Shown piece after piece: positions 25,495 through 36,749 of a stretch of DNA of 64,000 nt. The notes under the pieces are model-generated. The model was not told the origin of the DNA. It saw nothing but the letters and a program-made list of their open reading frames with translations, and searched no databases. The DNA comes from Burkholderiales bacterium (lineage in GTDB: Bacteria; Pseudomonadota; Gammaproteobacteria; Burkholderiales; Burkholderiaceae_C). A program made the translations under genes and the position numbers. Within the stretch, counting starts at the first letter, position 1; each line of letters opens with the position of its first letter. The DNA is taken from positions 1,116,001 through 1,180,000 of the forward strand of contig JACRPO010000009.1 of assembly GCA_016223165.1 (NCBI GenBank), read 5' to 3'.

Positions 25495-27737
25495 GTGGTG
25501 ACGGCGGCGAGCGCCCGAGGCCGCCCGGCCGCCGACGCCGGCCGGGCGCGCGCGCAGCGCGTGCTGCTCGGCTGGGTGCTGCTGGGGCTGGCGGCGTTTG
25601 CCCTGCTGCCCTGGTACTTCCCGCAGAACGTCCCGCTGTGGCAGGCGCTGCCGGGCATCTTCGGCGGCACCGAGACCGCCAGCGGCCTCGTGCACGCGTT
25701 GCTGCACGGCCGGCCTTGGCTGTGGAGCGGCACCGGCGGCCTCGCGCTCTGCGCTGTCGCGTGGGCGTGGGTGCCGGCGGGCCGCCCGCAAGGCCTGCTG
25801 CTGGTGGCGGGCGCCGGGCTCGGCCTCGCCGGCCTCGTCGGCAGCGGCTTCACGATCGGCACCGCCGGCTGGTCGTTCGAGCTCCTCGACGGCTGGTTCG
25901 GCGCACTCGCGCAGGGCCAGTTCGGCATCGGCCTGGGCGGCGCGCTCGTGCTGCTCGCACTCTTGATGCTGCTGGGCGCCGGCGTCGCGCGGCTGGGCTA
26001 CTTCCGCGGCGACTTCTTCGTCGCCGGCGCGGTGGTGTTCTGCTCGGCGCTGCTGCTGCTGTTCGTGGCGCTGCCGGTGGGCAAGAGCCTGATCGGCGCC
26101 TTTCTCGGCGAGGACGGCAGCTTCTCGCTCGGCGCCCTCGGCGAGCGCCTGGGCCACGAGCGTGTGTGGGGCTTGTCGTGCGTGGCCGGCGGCGTGCGCT
26201 GCGGCGTGGCCTGGAATACGCTCTTCCTCGCGCTGCTCAGCGCCGCCGGCACCACGGCGATGGGCACGCTGATCGCGCTCTTCGCCGAGCGCGGCGACAC
26301 CACGAAAGGCCGGCGACTGGCCAAGCCGCTGAACGTGCTGGCGCTGCTGCCCATCATCACGCCGCCCTTCGTCGTCGGCCTGGGCCTCATCCTGCTCTTC
26401 GGCCGCGCCGGCCTCGTCAACCAGTTCCTCGAGGTCGCCTTCGACGTCACGCCGACGCGCTGGTTCTACGGCCTGTTCGGCGTCTGGCTGGCCCAGATGT
26501 TCGCCTTCACGCCGATCGCCTTCATGATCATGCGCGGCGTCGTGCAGGGCATCGCGCCCAGCCTCGAGGAGGCGGCGCAGACGCTGCGCGCCGACCGCCA
26601 GAAGACCTTCATGACGGTGACGCTGCCGCTGCTCAAGCCCGGCCTGGCCAACGCCTTCCTGGTCGGCTTCATCGAGAGCATCGCCGACTTCGGCAACCCC
26701 ATCGTCGTCGGTGGCCAGTACTCGGTGCTCAGCACCGACATCTTCTTCGCCATCGTCGGCGCGCAATACGACCAGGGGCGCGCGGCCTCGCTGGCGCTCA
26801 TCCTCACCGGTTTCGCCCTCGCCGTCTTCTTCATCCAGCAGCGGCTGCTCGGGCGCACCAGCTACACGACGGTGTCGGGCAAGGGCGACGCCGGCATGGC
26901 GACGGCGCTGCCGCCCAAGGTGCGGCGGCTGGCGATCGGCGTCGCCGGCCCCTGGCTCGCCTTCACGCTCGTCGTCTACGTCTTCGCCTTCGTCGGCGGC
27001 TTCGTGCAGACCTGGGGGCGCGACTACACGCCGACGCTCAGGCACTTCACCACCGCCTTCGCCCTCGCCTGGGGCGAGCACGGCCTCGTGTGGGCGGGCA
27101 CGGCGTGGAACTCGCTGTTCACGACGATCCGCCTGGCGGCGATCGCGGCGCCCATCTGCGCCGCGATCGGCCTCTTGATCAGCTGGCTGCTCGCACGCAC
27201 GCAGTTCGTCGGCCAGCGCGCCTTCGAGTTCGGTGCGCTGCTCGCCTTCGCCATCCCGGGCACGGTGCTCGGCGTGAGCTACATCCTCGCCTTCAACGTG
27301 CCGCCGTTCGAGCTCACCGGCACCGGCTTGATCATCGTGCTGTGCTTCGTCTTCCGCAATCTGCCGGTGGGCGTGCGCGCCGGCACGGCGAGCTTCAAGC
27401 AGCTGGACAAGAACCTCGACGAGGCGAGCACGATGCTGCGCGCCGGCACCGCCACGACGCTCAGGCGCGTCGTGCTGCCGCTCTTGAAGCCGGCGCTGGT
27501 GGCCGCGCTCGTCTACAGCTTCGTGCGCAGCATGACCACGGTGTCGGCCGTGATCTTTCTCGTCACGGCCGAGAACGAGCTCGCCACCACCTACATCATC
27601 GGCCGCGTCGGCAACGGCGACTACGGCGTCGCGCTCGCCTACTGCACCGTGCTCATCGTGCTGATGTCGCTGGCGACGACGGCCATCCAGCACCTCGTCG
27701 GCGAGCGCCAGCTCGGGCGCAGAAAGGCAGCGGCAGC

Positions 27738-27741
<4 letters not shown>
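25495..27741 (+). CDS. ABC transporter permease, duplicated FbpB type
   Basis: This 748-residue membrane protein contains two permease halves with about 12 helices in all. EAA-type loops occur in both halves (EEAAQTLRADRQKTF and DEASTMLRAGTATTLRRV). This is the normal layout for FbpB/AfuB. The start is a GTG at 25495, or the adjacent GTG at 25498. The stop codon overlaps the proposed start of the ATPase. Confidence 0.85.
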
Positions 27742-28910
<1,169 letters not shown>

Positions 28911-29012
28911 GCCACCGGGCATTCCGCTGTCGAGGCGGTCCGGCAACGCCCACGACCTCGAGCCCCGCGCGGCGCCACTGGGCCGCGCGCCCAGCCCCGG
29001 CAGGCCCAGGCC

Positions 29013-29942
29013 TCAGAGCGGCAGCTCGATGCGCATCTCGCGCCAGCGGACGAGCGCTGACTTGGGGCCGATGCGCTCCAGCGTCACACCGGGCGCAGCC
29101 GTCTCGCCCTCGCGCACGACGAGGCCGTTGACGACGACGAAGCGGCTCGACGGCTGGTCGGAATAGATCGAGCCGCCGATCAGCATCTGCGGCAGTTCGG
29201 CGCGCTGCGCCGGCGGCAGATCGGCGAGCAGCGTGGGCTTGGCGGCGTTGCTGGCTACCGCCGGGCCGCCAGTTGCGCCGGGTGCGGTTGTCGCCGGCGA
29301 TGCCGGCGTTTGCGGCGCCGAGCGCGGCCCCTGCGCCGGCGCAGGGGCCGGGGCCGGTGCCTGTGCGGGAGCGGGTGCCGGTGCGGGCGCGGCGGGCGCT
29401 GGCGCAGGGCGTTCGCGCGGCTGCGGTGCGGGTGCCGCAGCCGCGGTGCGCTCTGCTCGCGACGGCGGCACGGGTGTCGCCGGCGCGGAACGCTCCGCCC
29501 GCGGTGGCGGTGCTGGTGGCGCGGGTGGTGGCGCGGGTGGTGGTGCGGGCGGTGCCGGCGGTGCGACGAGCAGCGGTGGCCCGCCCGCGGCCACGGTGCC
29601 GGCGGGCGGCGCGGTGCTGCCGGCGGGGTTGGCGCCGGCCGGCCCCGGCGACGGCCCCGCCGCCGGCGCTGCGGTGGTCGCCCCCGGCCCGCCTTCCGTG
29701 CCCGAGCCTTCGCCCGCGCGCGGCGAAGGCTCGGCACTCGTGCGCGAGCTCCACCACCACACGCCAGCGGCGAGCAGCGCGAGCACGCCCGCGGCCACGG
29801 CGGCAACGCGCCAGCTCGCGCCCTTGCGCGCACCCTGCCCGTCACCCAGCCCCACGGGCACCGGCTGCGTGTGCAGGCCCGGCACGTGACCACGCTCGCG
29901 CTCGCTCTCGGCGCGGCGCAGGGCATCGAGGATGTACGACAC
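29013..29942 (-). CDS. gspB: GspB-like general secretion protein B
   Basis: This 309-residue protein starts MSYILDALRRAESERERG, the typical GspB N-terminus. One membrane helix follows at about residues 47-65. A long Pro/Ala-rich periplasmic linker (about 75-215) leads to a C-terminal T2SSB domain (MLIGGSIYSDQPSSRFVVVNG). GspA and GspB help insert the type II secretin into the outer membrane through peptidoglycan. It follows gspA after 3 bp. No other gsp genes are in the window. Confidence 0.88.
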   Translation of the reverse strand: MSYILDALRRAESERERGHVPGLHTQPVPVGLGDGQGARKGASWRVAAVAAGVLALLAAGVWWWSSRTSAEPSPRAGEGSGTEGGPGATTAAPAAGPSPGPAGANPAGSTAPPAGTVAAGGPPLLVAPPAPPAPPPAPPPAPPAPPPRAERSAPATPVPPSRAERTAAAAPAPQPRERPAPAPAAPAPAPAPAQAPAPAPAPAQGPRSAPQTPASPATTAPGATGGPAVASNAAKPTLLADLPPAQRAELPQMLIGGSIYSDQPSSRFVVVNGLVVREGETAAPGVTLERIGPKSALVRWREMRIELPL

Positions 29943-29945
29943 CGC

Positions 29946-31904
29946 TCAGCGCTCCTGCGGTCCGGTGGGTGCGACGGGCTGCCCCACCGCGGCCGTCTGC
30001 AAGGCCGGTTCGGCCGGGCCGGCGCTGCGGCCGAGCTGCATCATCGTCAGCGGCCCGAGCCGGCCGTCGGGCGGCAGGCCCTGCGCCACCTGGTAGGCCC
30101 AGATCCGCTCGCGCATCGGCTGCGTGGCGTCGCCGACGCCGGCGCCGGCCAGCCGCTCGTTGACCCAGGCCCGCGTGCTCGCCGGCAACGCCGGCGCCGA
30201 GGCGGCGGCGCTGAACTCGCGCCAGCCGGGCGGCGTGCGCCACAGCGTCGCGAAGTCGCCCTTCCACACCGAGGCCAGGGCGGCGAAGCCAAGCTTCCAG
30301 TGCCGGCCCGCCGTCTGCAGCGTCGCGCCGTGCTCGTCGAGCGCCACCAGCAGCGCCACGACCGGCGGCTCGTCGCGCTGGCGCAGCAGCACGAGGCCGG
30401 GCCGGCCGAGCTGGCGCACCGCCGCCAGGCCGCCGCGCGTGCGAAAGCACGCCAGCCCCGCGGCCGCGGCGGCGCGGCCGCAGACATCGCCCTCGCCGAG
30501 CGGCGTCTTCCAGGCCGTGGCCAGCGCGCGCCACGCCGAAGCCTCGTCGGCCCAGGCGGCCGCCAGCAGCATCGCGGGGTCGTCCTGACGCACCTCGGCA
30601 GGGCCGGCCGCACTTGCCGAGCCCGCCACCACGCCGCTCGCCACCGCCGATGGTGAAGAAGCCGGCGAAGAGGCCGATGCCATCACGCCGGATGCTGCGG
30701 CCACCGCGCCACCGGCCGAGGCCTTCGCGGCCGGCGCCGATGCCGCCGCCAGGCCTGTGGCCGCCCCGGCGGCGCCGCCCAGCCACGCATCGCGGAAGGC
30801 CCAGGCGCCAATGCCGAGCGCGAGCGCGAGCCCGATGACGCCGCCCGCGGCCACCGCGAACGCGAGACGCGGCGTCCAGTGCCCGGGCACCAGCAGGCCG
30901 CCCTCGCGCATCGGCCCGCTGCCGGCGAACGGGGCCGGCCGGCTGCGGCCGCCGCCGCTGCCACTGCCGCTGGACCCGCCGCTGCGCGCCGCGCGCCCGT
31001 CGGCCCCGGCGCGCGCCGCCGCCGCCCGCGCACCACCGCCGCGGCGCACGTCGAACACCTCGCGCGCCGCCTGCTCCACGGTCTGCCTGTCGACCTGATT
31101 GTGGCCGTGCGCATAGGCACCGAGCATGGCGCGCCCGGCGAGCAGGTTGATGCGCCGCGGCACGCCGCTCGTGAGCTGGAACAGCCGCGACATCGCCTCG
31201 GGGTCGAAGGGCACCGTCGTGCCGCCGCTCGAGCCCGCCACCGCGAGCCGGTGCTGCACGTAGCGCACCGTCTCGCCGGCCGTCAGCGCACCGAGGTGGC
31301 AGCGCGCGATGACGCGCTGCGCCAGCTGCTCGAGCCCCGGGCTCGAGAGCATGTCGCGCAGCTCGGGCTGGCCGATGAGGATGATCTGCAGCAGCTTGCG
31401 CTCGTGCGTCTCGAGGTTGGTGAGCAGGCGCAGCTGCTCCAGCACCTCGGCCGCCAGACTCTGCGCCTCGTCGATGATGAGCACCGCGCTGCGCCCGGCG
31501 GCGTGCGCGGCGAGCAGGAAGCGGTTGATCGCGTCGACGTAGTCCTTCACGGTTAGCGACGCGCTCCCGCCGCCCTTGCCGCTGCGGCCGTTCTCGGCCT
31601 GCCGCTCGGGCAGCGCGATATGGAACTCCTCGCACACCGACTGCAGCAGCTCGGTGACCGTGAGCTTGGGGTTGAAGATGTAGGCGACGTCGCAGTGCTT
31701 CGGGATCTGCTCCAGGAAGGCGCGGCACACCGTCGTCTTGCCCGCGCCGATCTCGCCCGTGAGCAGCACGAAGCCGCCGCCGCCGCCCACGCCATAGAGC
31801 AGGTGCGCCAGCGCCTCGCGGTGCTTCTCGCTCATGAACAGGAAGCGCGGATCCGGCGCGATGGAGAACGGATCCTTGCTGAGCCCGAAGAACTCGGCGT
31901 ACAT
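29946..31904 (-). CDS. gspA: GspA/ExeA-like AAA ATPase
   Basis: This 652-residue protein begins MYAEFFGLSKDPFSIAPDP, the family start. Walker A is GEIGAGKTT and Walker B is AVLIIDEAQ. After a low-complexity Gly/Ser/Ala linker a single membrane helix is visible at about residues 300-320. The C-terminal third is periplasmic and ends in a peptidoglycan-binding-like segment (YQVAQGLPPDGRLGPLTMMQL). Works with GspB. An upstream in-frame extension to 32108 looks non-coding. Confidence 0.9.
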   Translation of the reverse strand: MYAEFFGLSKDPFSIAPDPRFLFMSEKHREALAHLLYGVGGGGGFVLLTGEIGAGKTTVCRAFLEQIPKHCDVAYIFNPKLTVTELLQSVCEEFHIALPERQAENGRSGKGGGSASLTVKDYVDAINRFLLAAHAAGRSAVLIIDEAQSLAAEVLEQLRLLTNLETHERKLLQIILIGQPELRDMLSSPGLEQLAQRVIARCHLGALTAGETVRYVQHRLAVAGSSGGTTVPFDPEAMSRLFQLTSGVPRRINLLAGRAMLGAYAHGHNQVDRQTVEQAAREVFDVRRGGGARAAAARAGADGRAARSGGSSGSGSGGGRSRPAPFAGSGPMREGGLLVPGHWTPRLAFAVAAGGVIGLALALGIGAWAFRDAWLGGAAGAATGLAAASAPAAKASAGGAVAAASGVMASASSPASSPSAVASGVVAGSASAAGPAEVRQDDPAMLLAAAWADEASAWRALATAWKTPLGEGDVCGRAAAAAGLACFRTRGGLAAVRQLGRPGLVLLRQRDEPPVVALLVALDEHGATLQTAGRHWKLGFAALASVWKGDFATLWRTPPGWREFSAAASAPALPASTRAWVNERLAGAGVGDATQPMRERIWAYQVAQGLPPDGRLGPLTMMQLGRSAGPAEPALQTAAVGQPVAPTGPQER

Positions 31905-32016
31905 GGGGGCGAGGATAGCGGGGGCGGCGGGGGAGCCCCAATCCACGCATTCTGCTCGGCCGGCGTGCGGCGCTCGTCCGGGACGCGCGGGCGCGCCGCG
32001 GTGGCTCGGCGCGCGT

Positions 32017-33261
32017 CTACTTCGCCGGCGGGCCGGCGGCGCGCCTGGCCGCCTCGCGTGCCGGTGGTCCCGCTGCCTGGTGTGCCGCCGCCTGGTGCGT
32101 CGCCGCAAGGTGTGCCGCTTCGTGCGCCACGATGCGATGCACCAGATGCAGCTTGGCCACCGCCGGCGCGCTCAGCACGAAGGGGTAGAAGTCGGGCTGC
32201 CCCATGCTGCGAGCCAGCTCGTTCATGAGCGCGCTGATCGGCAGCCACGCGTTGACGAAGCCGAGGAAGCGCTCGGCCTCGGGGTCGCCGGGCGCGTCCA
32301 GCGCCTCGGCGCCGTAGGGGCTGAAGCCGGTCTCGACCTCTTCGGCCTCGAGCCCGAACGAGAGCGCCGTGTCGAGCGTGTCCACCATGTGCAGGTAATG
32401 CGCGAAGGTCTCGGCCCAGTCCTCCCAGGGGTGGCTGGCAGCGTAGGCGCTGACGCAGCGGCCGGCCCAGTCGGCCGGCGGCCCTTCGCGGTAGTGGCGC
32501 TCGAGCGCCTCGGCGTAGTTCACGCGCTCATCGCCGAAGCGCACGCGGAAGGGCTGCAACCAGCCACCCGCGGCCTCGCCGGCACCCGTGCCGGCCCCGT
32601 CTGCGGCCACCAGGCGCTGCCAGTAGTAGTGGCCGATCTCGTGGCGCAGGTGCCCGAGCAGCGTGCGGTAGGGCTCGGCCAGCGCGTCGCGCAGGCGCGC
32701 GCGCGTGGCGTCGTCGGCCTCGTCGAGGTCGAGCGTGATCAGGCCGCCGGCGTGCCCGGTGCTCACCGGCGGGCCACCCGGCGCTCGCTTGAGGAAGTCG
32801 AACATCACGCCGCGCTCGGTGTCTTCGGTGACGCGGCTGCGCACCGGCAGCCCGAGGGCCAGCAGCTGCGAGACGAGGCGGCGCTTGGCCACCTCGATGC
32901 GGCTCCACAACAGCGCGTTGTCGCCTTCGTCGAGGTCGGGGATGGTGCGGTTCAGCCGGCAGGCGCGGCACAGGCCTTCGTGCCGCGGTGCCTCGTCGGG
33001 CGCCACCAGCCAGTTGCAGCCGCAAAGGGCGGCGTTGGCGCAGCGTTGCCAGCGCGTCTGCCCCGCCTCGAGGGCGAGCATCGTCAGCGCGCCGGGCTCG
33101 AAGCCGAGTTCGCGGCCGCAGGCCAGGCAGCGGCTGTTGCCGAAGAAGATCGGATGCCCGCAGCGGCATTGATAGCGCCGCAGCGCGAGCGGCCGCTTGC
33201 CGCGGCCCGGTGTGCCGAGCACGCCGAAGAGGCCGGCGAAGCGTTGCAGGAGCGCCTTCAT
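32017..33261 (-). CDS. Putative zinc-binding metallopeptidase with N-terminal zinc ribbon
   Basis: This 414-residue protein has an N-terminal zinc ribbon (CRCGHP and CLACGRE), a further Cys pair region (CGCNW and CRACR) and a zincin motif HEIGHYYW near residue 215. It corresponds to a conserved family annotated as putative zinc-binding metallopeptidases, of unknown substrate. The last 30 residues are low-complexity Ala/His/Pro repeats coded by repetitive DNA. No signal peptide, so cytoplasmic. Confidence 0.75.
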   Translation of the reverse strand: MKALLQRFAGLFGVLGTPGRGKRPLALRRYQCRCGHPIFFGNSRCLACGRELGFEPGALTMLALEAGQTRWQRCANAALCGCNWLVAPDEAPRHEGLCRACRLNRTIPDLDEGDNALLWSRIEVAKRRLVSQLLALGLPVRSRVTEDTERGVMFDFLKRAPGGPPVSTGHAGGLITLDLDEADDATRARLRDALAEPYRTLLGHLRHEIGHYYWQRLVAADGAGTGAGEAAGGWLQPFRVRFGDERVNYAEALERHYREGPPADWAGRCVSAYAASHPWEDWAETFAHYLHMVDTLDTALSFGLEAEEVETGFSPYGAEALDAPGDPEAERFLGFVNAWLPISALMNELARSMGQPDFYPFVLSAPAVAKLHLVHRIVAHEAAHLAATHQAAAHQAAGPPAREAARRAAGPPAK

Positions 33262-33306
33262 GCCTGCGCAAGTGTAGGCAGGCGCCGGCGTGCTCAGGCC
33301 TCGTGC

Positions 33307-33624
33307 TCAGGCCTCGTCGTAGGCCCGCAGGGCCGCAGGCAGCGCGTGCGTGACCGCATTGCCCGCGGCCGGCAGGCCGACGAGGATGGCGCTGATCACC
33401 TCCTCGCGCGAGGCGCCGGCCTGCCTGGCGTGAGCCGCGTGGAAAGGAACACCGGCGTCGAGCCGCAGCGCGGCCAGCACCGCCAGATAGGCGAGCGAAG
33501 CCGTCTTCTCGTCCAGCGCGCTGGCCTCGCCCAGGCCGTGGACGGCGGTCATCCACGCCTTCGCGTGTGCGGGGCACTCCTTCAGGAAGAGTTGAAACGC
33601 ATCGCTCGTCAGCTTGTCGTCCAT
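33307..33624 (-). CDS. Carboxymuconolactone decarboxylase (CMD/AhpD-like) family protein
   Basis: This 105-residue all-helical protein ends in a typical CMD segment (HARQAGASREEVISAILVGLPAAGNAV). The CxxC pair of AhpD-type peroxidase partners is not present; His residues occur at the equivalent stretch (PFHAAHA). A redox role is therefore doubtful. It lies 45 bp from the metallopeptidase on the same strand. Confidence 0.7.
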   Translation of the reverse strand: MDDKLTSDAFQLFLKECPAHAKAWMTAVHGLGEASALDEKTASLAYLAVLAALRLDAGVPFHAAHARQAGASREEVISAILVGLPAAGNAVTHALPAALRAYDEA

Positions 33625-34034
33625 CGAATGCTCCAGGGCCGCTGAGCACGGCTTGCGACGGCGGCTAACTGGCCACGATCCACGCCGCGGTCTGCTGGAC
33701 GACCTCGCGCTCGATGCCATTGAAGCCGTGGCGCTGGTTGGTACAGGAGGCCGCCGCCGGTGCCGGCCCGGTCGCCCTGTTCCTGCACCGGCCGCTGTGG
33801 CCGCGGCCTGCTCGAACTCGATGGCGAGGCGGTGCGCTCTCACTGCTGTGTGCCGAGGGCATGCAACGCCACGATGCGACCTGCCTGGGCGGCTGGGCGC
33901 AGGCCTGCTGTGTGCACCGTGTGTACGAAGCCTCCGGGCGCGGCGGAGGCCCACTGACGCGCAGGCGGCGCTGACGCCATGGCCGGCCTGCGCGCCGCGA
34001 ACAAGGACTTGATCTGCGCGGCCCGCGTCTGCAC
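33625..34034. other. Non-coding stretch with a possible hydrolase remnant
   Basis: No complete gene is visible in these 410 bp. On the minus strand a frame ending at 33665 reads HGFNGIEREVVQQTAAWIV. This looks like the C-terminal end of an alpha/beta-hydrolase of the dienelactone-hydrolase sort, with no coherent upstream sequence. It may be a decayed gene. Confidence 0.3.
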
Positions 34035-36590
34035 TCATGCAGCGAGGATGCACTCCGCCTGGGCCAAGCGCGCTGACGCCTGGGCATCGCCCGGGTCTTC
34101 CTGCACACGGCGGCGCAGGTCAGTCACAGCCTGCAGCGCGGCGGTGCGCGCGGCCGCCGCGTCGCCCAGCGCCTGCTGCACCAGGGCCAGTTCCAGCGCA
34201 CCCCAGCCACGCCGGCCCAGTGCCCAGCCACTGTCGCACTGCGCCATGCCCTGCAGGGCCTCCCGCAAGCGCGGCAAGGCCTCGGCCAGCTGGCCGGCGA
34301 CCCGCAGCGCGCGGCCGCGGTGCAAGGCAAACCAGCGCCGGCGGGCGGTCCAGGTGGGCATGCTGGAGTCTTCGGCTTCCAGGGCGCAGATGACGGCTTC
34401 GCCGCGGGCCGATACGGTCAGCGCTTCAGCCACCTCGCCTGCGTGCAGCAGCAGGTCGGTGAGGTTGCTGGACTCGCCGGCCAGGCCCTCGCGGTAGCCG
34501 GTGTTGTCGGGCTGCAAGGCCAGCGCCAGTTCGCGGAAGCGCACGGCACGGCGACCGGCGTCCAGGCACTCGCCGACATGGCCCAGGCGCTTGAGCACGA
34601 TCATCTGCGCGCCGGCGATGGTGCCCAGCTGGTAGGGCACGTCGCCGTCGTCAGGCCGCTCCGCAGCCAGCGCGGTGTAGGCGGCGTGGGCCTCGGCCAG
34701 CACCTCCAGGGCACGGCCCGACAGGCCCAGGCTGGGCTCGAACCAGGTGTCCAGCGCCGTGCCCATGCCGACCAGCGCCGAGGCATGTTCGAAGCGCAGC
34801 GCGTGGTGGTGCGGGAAGCGCTGCAACACACCGTGCAGGAAGCGGCGCAGGCGTTCATAGGTCTCCAGCGCAGCCTGCGTCTGGCCCGCCAGGCGCTGCA
34901 GCTTGGCGTCGCAGCGCAGCGCGCGCGCCCACCACTGGAAGAACTCGGGGTCCTCGCGCTGCGAGGCCTCGCCCGCGGGAAACAGGGCCAGCGCCCGCTG
35001 CGCGTGGGCGCGGCAGTCCTCGGCCAGGTCCAGCGTTGTGTCCAGACCGGGCAGTTGAACGTCGGCCAGGCGGGCGTGGGCCTTGGCGAGTTCGGCGGCC
35101 AGTTCGCCGTCACCGGGCGCGCTGACGTGCAGGCGTTCCAGGTGGGCGATGGTGTCGGTCAGCAGGTCGGCCTTCATGCGCAAGCCACCGGGCAGGAAAG
35201 TGGCCATGTCGGCGTAGCGCATCAGCACCTCGCGCACCAGGGTGCTGGTCTGCGACAGGCGGGCGCGGGCTTCGTCGCGGGCCAACGCGGCCAGGCGGGC
35301 CTGCCAGCTGCTGACTGCGAGACCCAGCGCCAGTGCCACCAGGGCCAAGGCAGCCGCGGCGTCACGCGCCTGCCAAGCCGTGGCGCCCAGCGCCGCTGCC
35401 ACCGCCAGCAAGGCCAGCAGCGACGCGGCGACGGTGCCGCGATGGCGCGCCACGAAGCGCCCGGCCACATAGATCAGCGTGCGCGGCCGCGCCGACACCG
35501 GCCGCAAGGCCAGCATGGCGCGCAGATCCGCGGCCAGCGCGTCCACGCTGCCGTAGCGCGCGCCCACGGGCTTGGCCAGGGCCTTCAGCACGATGGCGTC
35601 CAGGTCCCCCGCCAAGCGGCGCCGCGGCACGCCGGGGTCGGCCTGCGCATCCGCTTGCGCGTCGGCCAGGCACCGGCTGGGGCGCGTGGGCTCTTCCTCC
35701 AGCACCGCGCGCAGCGCCCCGGCAGCCGTGGTGGTGCCGCGACCATAGGGCCGCTGGCCGGTGACCAGCACATGCAGCAGCACGCCCAGCGAGTACACGT
35801 CGCTGGCCGCGGTGATGCGTTCGCCGCGCACCTGCTCGGGGCTGGCGTAGCCAGGCGTCAGCGGGCGCGGGGCCTCGGCTTCGTCCGGATCGTGGTGCGT
35901 CAGATCCAGGGCCTGAACGATGCCGAAGTCCAGCAGCTTGACTTGGCCGGCACCGTCCACCAGCACGTTGGCAGGTTTGAGGTCGCGGTGCACCAAGCCC
36001 TGGTGGTGGGCATGGGACACCGCGTCCGCCAGTTGCAGGAACAGGCGCAGCCGCGCGGCCAGTGGCAGGCCGCGGCAGGCTTCGTCCAGCCGGCGGCCGT
36101 CGACCGCCTCCATGACGAAGTAGGGCCGGCCATCGGCGCTGCGGCCGGCGTCCAGCAGGCGCGCGATGTGCGGGTGGTTCAGGCGCGCCAGCACGCGCGT
36201 TTCCTGCAGCGCCAGGGCTTGGCGCTCGTCGTTGTCCAGGCCCGCGGGCAGCAGCTTGACGGCCACACGGGTCTCATACGCACCGTCGTCACGCTGCGCT
36301 TCCCAGACCTCGCCCATGCCGCCGGAACCCAGCGGCGCGGTCAGCTTCCACGGGCCCAGGCGTTCGCCGCGGCGATCGACGGGCTGGGGGGCCACCAGGC
36401 TGGCCTGGCCTGCCAGGAAGGCGCTGCCGGCGGCTTCTTCGGCTTCGTGCTGGGCCAGCAGTTCGCGAACCTCGCGCACGGTGGGCGCGTCGGCGCCGGC
36501 ACGGCCCAGCAGCGCCGCGCGCTCGGTGGCGGGCACGGACAGCGCGCGTTCGAACAGCGTGCGCACGTCGGACCACGAAGCGGCGGTCAT
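34035..36590 (-). CDS. Transmembrane Ser/Thr protein kinase with helical C-terminal repeats
   Basis: The 851-residue protein has a short helical N-terminus, then a Hanks kinase (about 80-360): LGSGGMGEVWEA loop, catalytic Lys112 in VAVKLL, VHRDLKPANV and LLDFGIVQ, so all key residues are present. Two hydrophobic helices follow at about 375-440. The remaining 400 residues are Ala/Leu-rich helical hairpins resembling TPRs. The ATG at 36590 fits the usual N-terminus; a longer frame to 36734 looks spurious. It is divergent from the ECF sigma gene (159 bp). Kinases of this layout often accompany ECF factors and may regulate them. Confidence 0.85.
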   Translation of the reverse strand: MTAASWSDVRTLFERALSVPATERAALLGRAGADAPTVREVRELLAQHEAEEAAGSAFLAGQASLVAPQPVDRRGERLGPWKLTAPLGSGGMGEVWEAQRDDGAYETRVAVKLLPAGLDNDERQALALQETRVLARLNHPHIARLLDAGRSADGRPYFVMEAVDGRRLDEACRGLPLAARLRLFLQLADAVSHAHHQGLVHRDLKPANVLVDGAGQVKLLDFGIVQALDLTHHDPDEAEAPRPLTPGYASPEQVRGERITAASDVYSLGVLLHVLVTGQRPYGRGTTTAAGALRAVLEEEPTRPSRCLADAQADAQADPGVPRRRLAGDLDAIVLKALAKPVGARYGSVDALAADLRAMLALRPVSARPRTLIYVAGRFVARHRGTVAASLLALLAVAAALGATAWQARDAAAALALVALALGLAVSSWQARLAALARDEARARLSQTSTLVREVLMRYADMATFLPGGLRMKADLLTDTIAHLERLHVSAPGDGELAAELAKAHARLADVQLPGLDTTLDLAEDCRAHAQRALALFPAGEASQREDPEFFQWWARALRCDAKLQRLAGQTQAALETYERLRRFLHGVLQRFPHHHALRFEHASALVGMGTALDTWFEPSLGLSGRALEVLAEAHAAYTALAAERPDDGDVPYQLGTIAGAQMIVLKRLGHVGECLDAGRRAVRFRELALALQPDNTGYREGLAGESSNLTDLLLHAGEVAEALTVSARGEAVICALEAEDSSMPTWTARRRWFALHRGRALRVAGQLAEALPRLREALQGMAQCDSGWALGRRGWGALELALVQQALGDAAAARTAALQAVTDLRRRVQEDPGDAQASARLAQAECILAA

Positions 36591-36749
36591 TGGCAGGCGA
36601 TGCTGGAGGTGGTGCGCCGCATGGTGGCAGGCTGTGGCCCGGGCGGCCTTCACTTGGGGTTGCTCAGGGGTGAACTGCGCCACGAAGCAGTGGCACATCC
36701 AGCTGTCGCGGCTTGCCGCGCGCTCGCGGCTCACGCAGGATGCGCGGCC

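Noticed and set aside
29440..29660. Repetitive DNA within gspB as a separate repeat element
   Set aside because: It encodes the expected Pro/Ala-rich linker of GspB and stays in frame.
36591..36734. N-terminal extension of the Ser/Thr kinase
   Set aside because: The extra residues are Cys/His-rich and unlike family starts; the ATG at 36590 fits the conserved opening.
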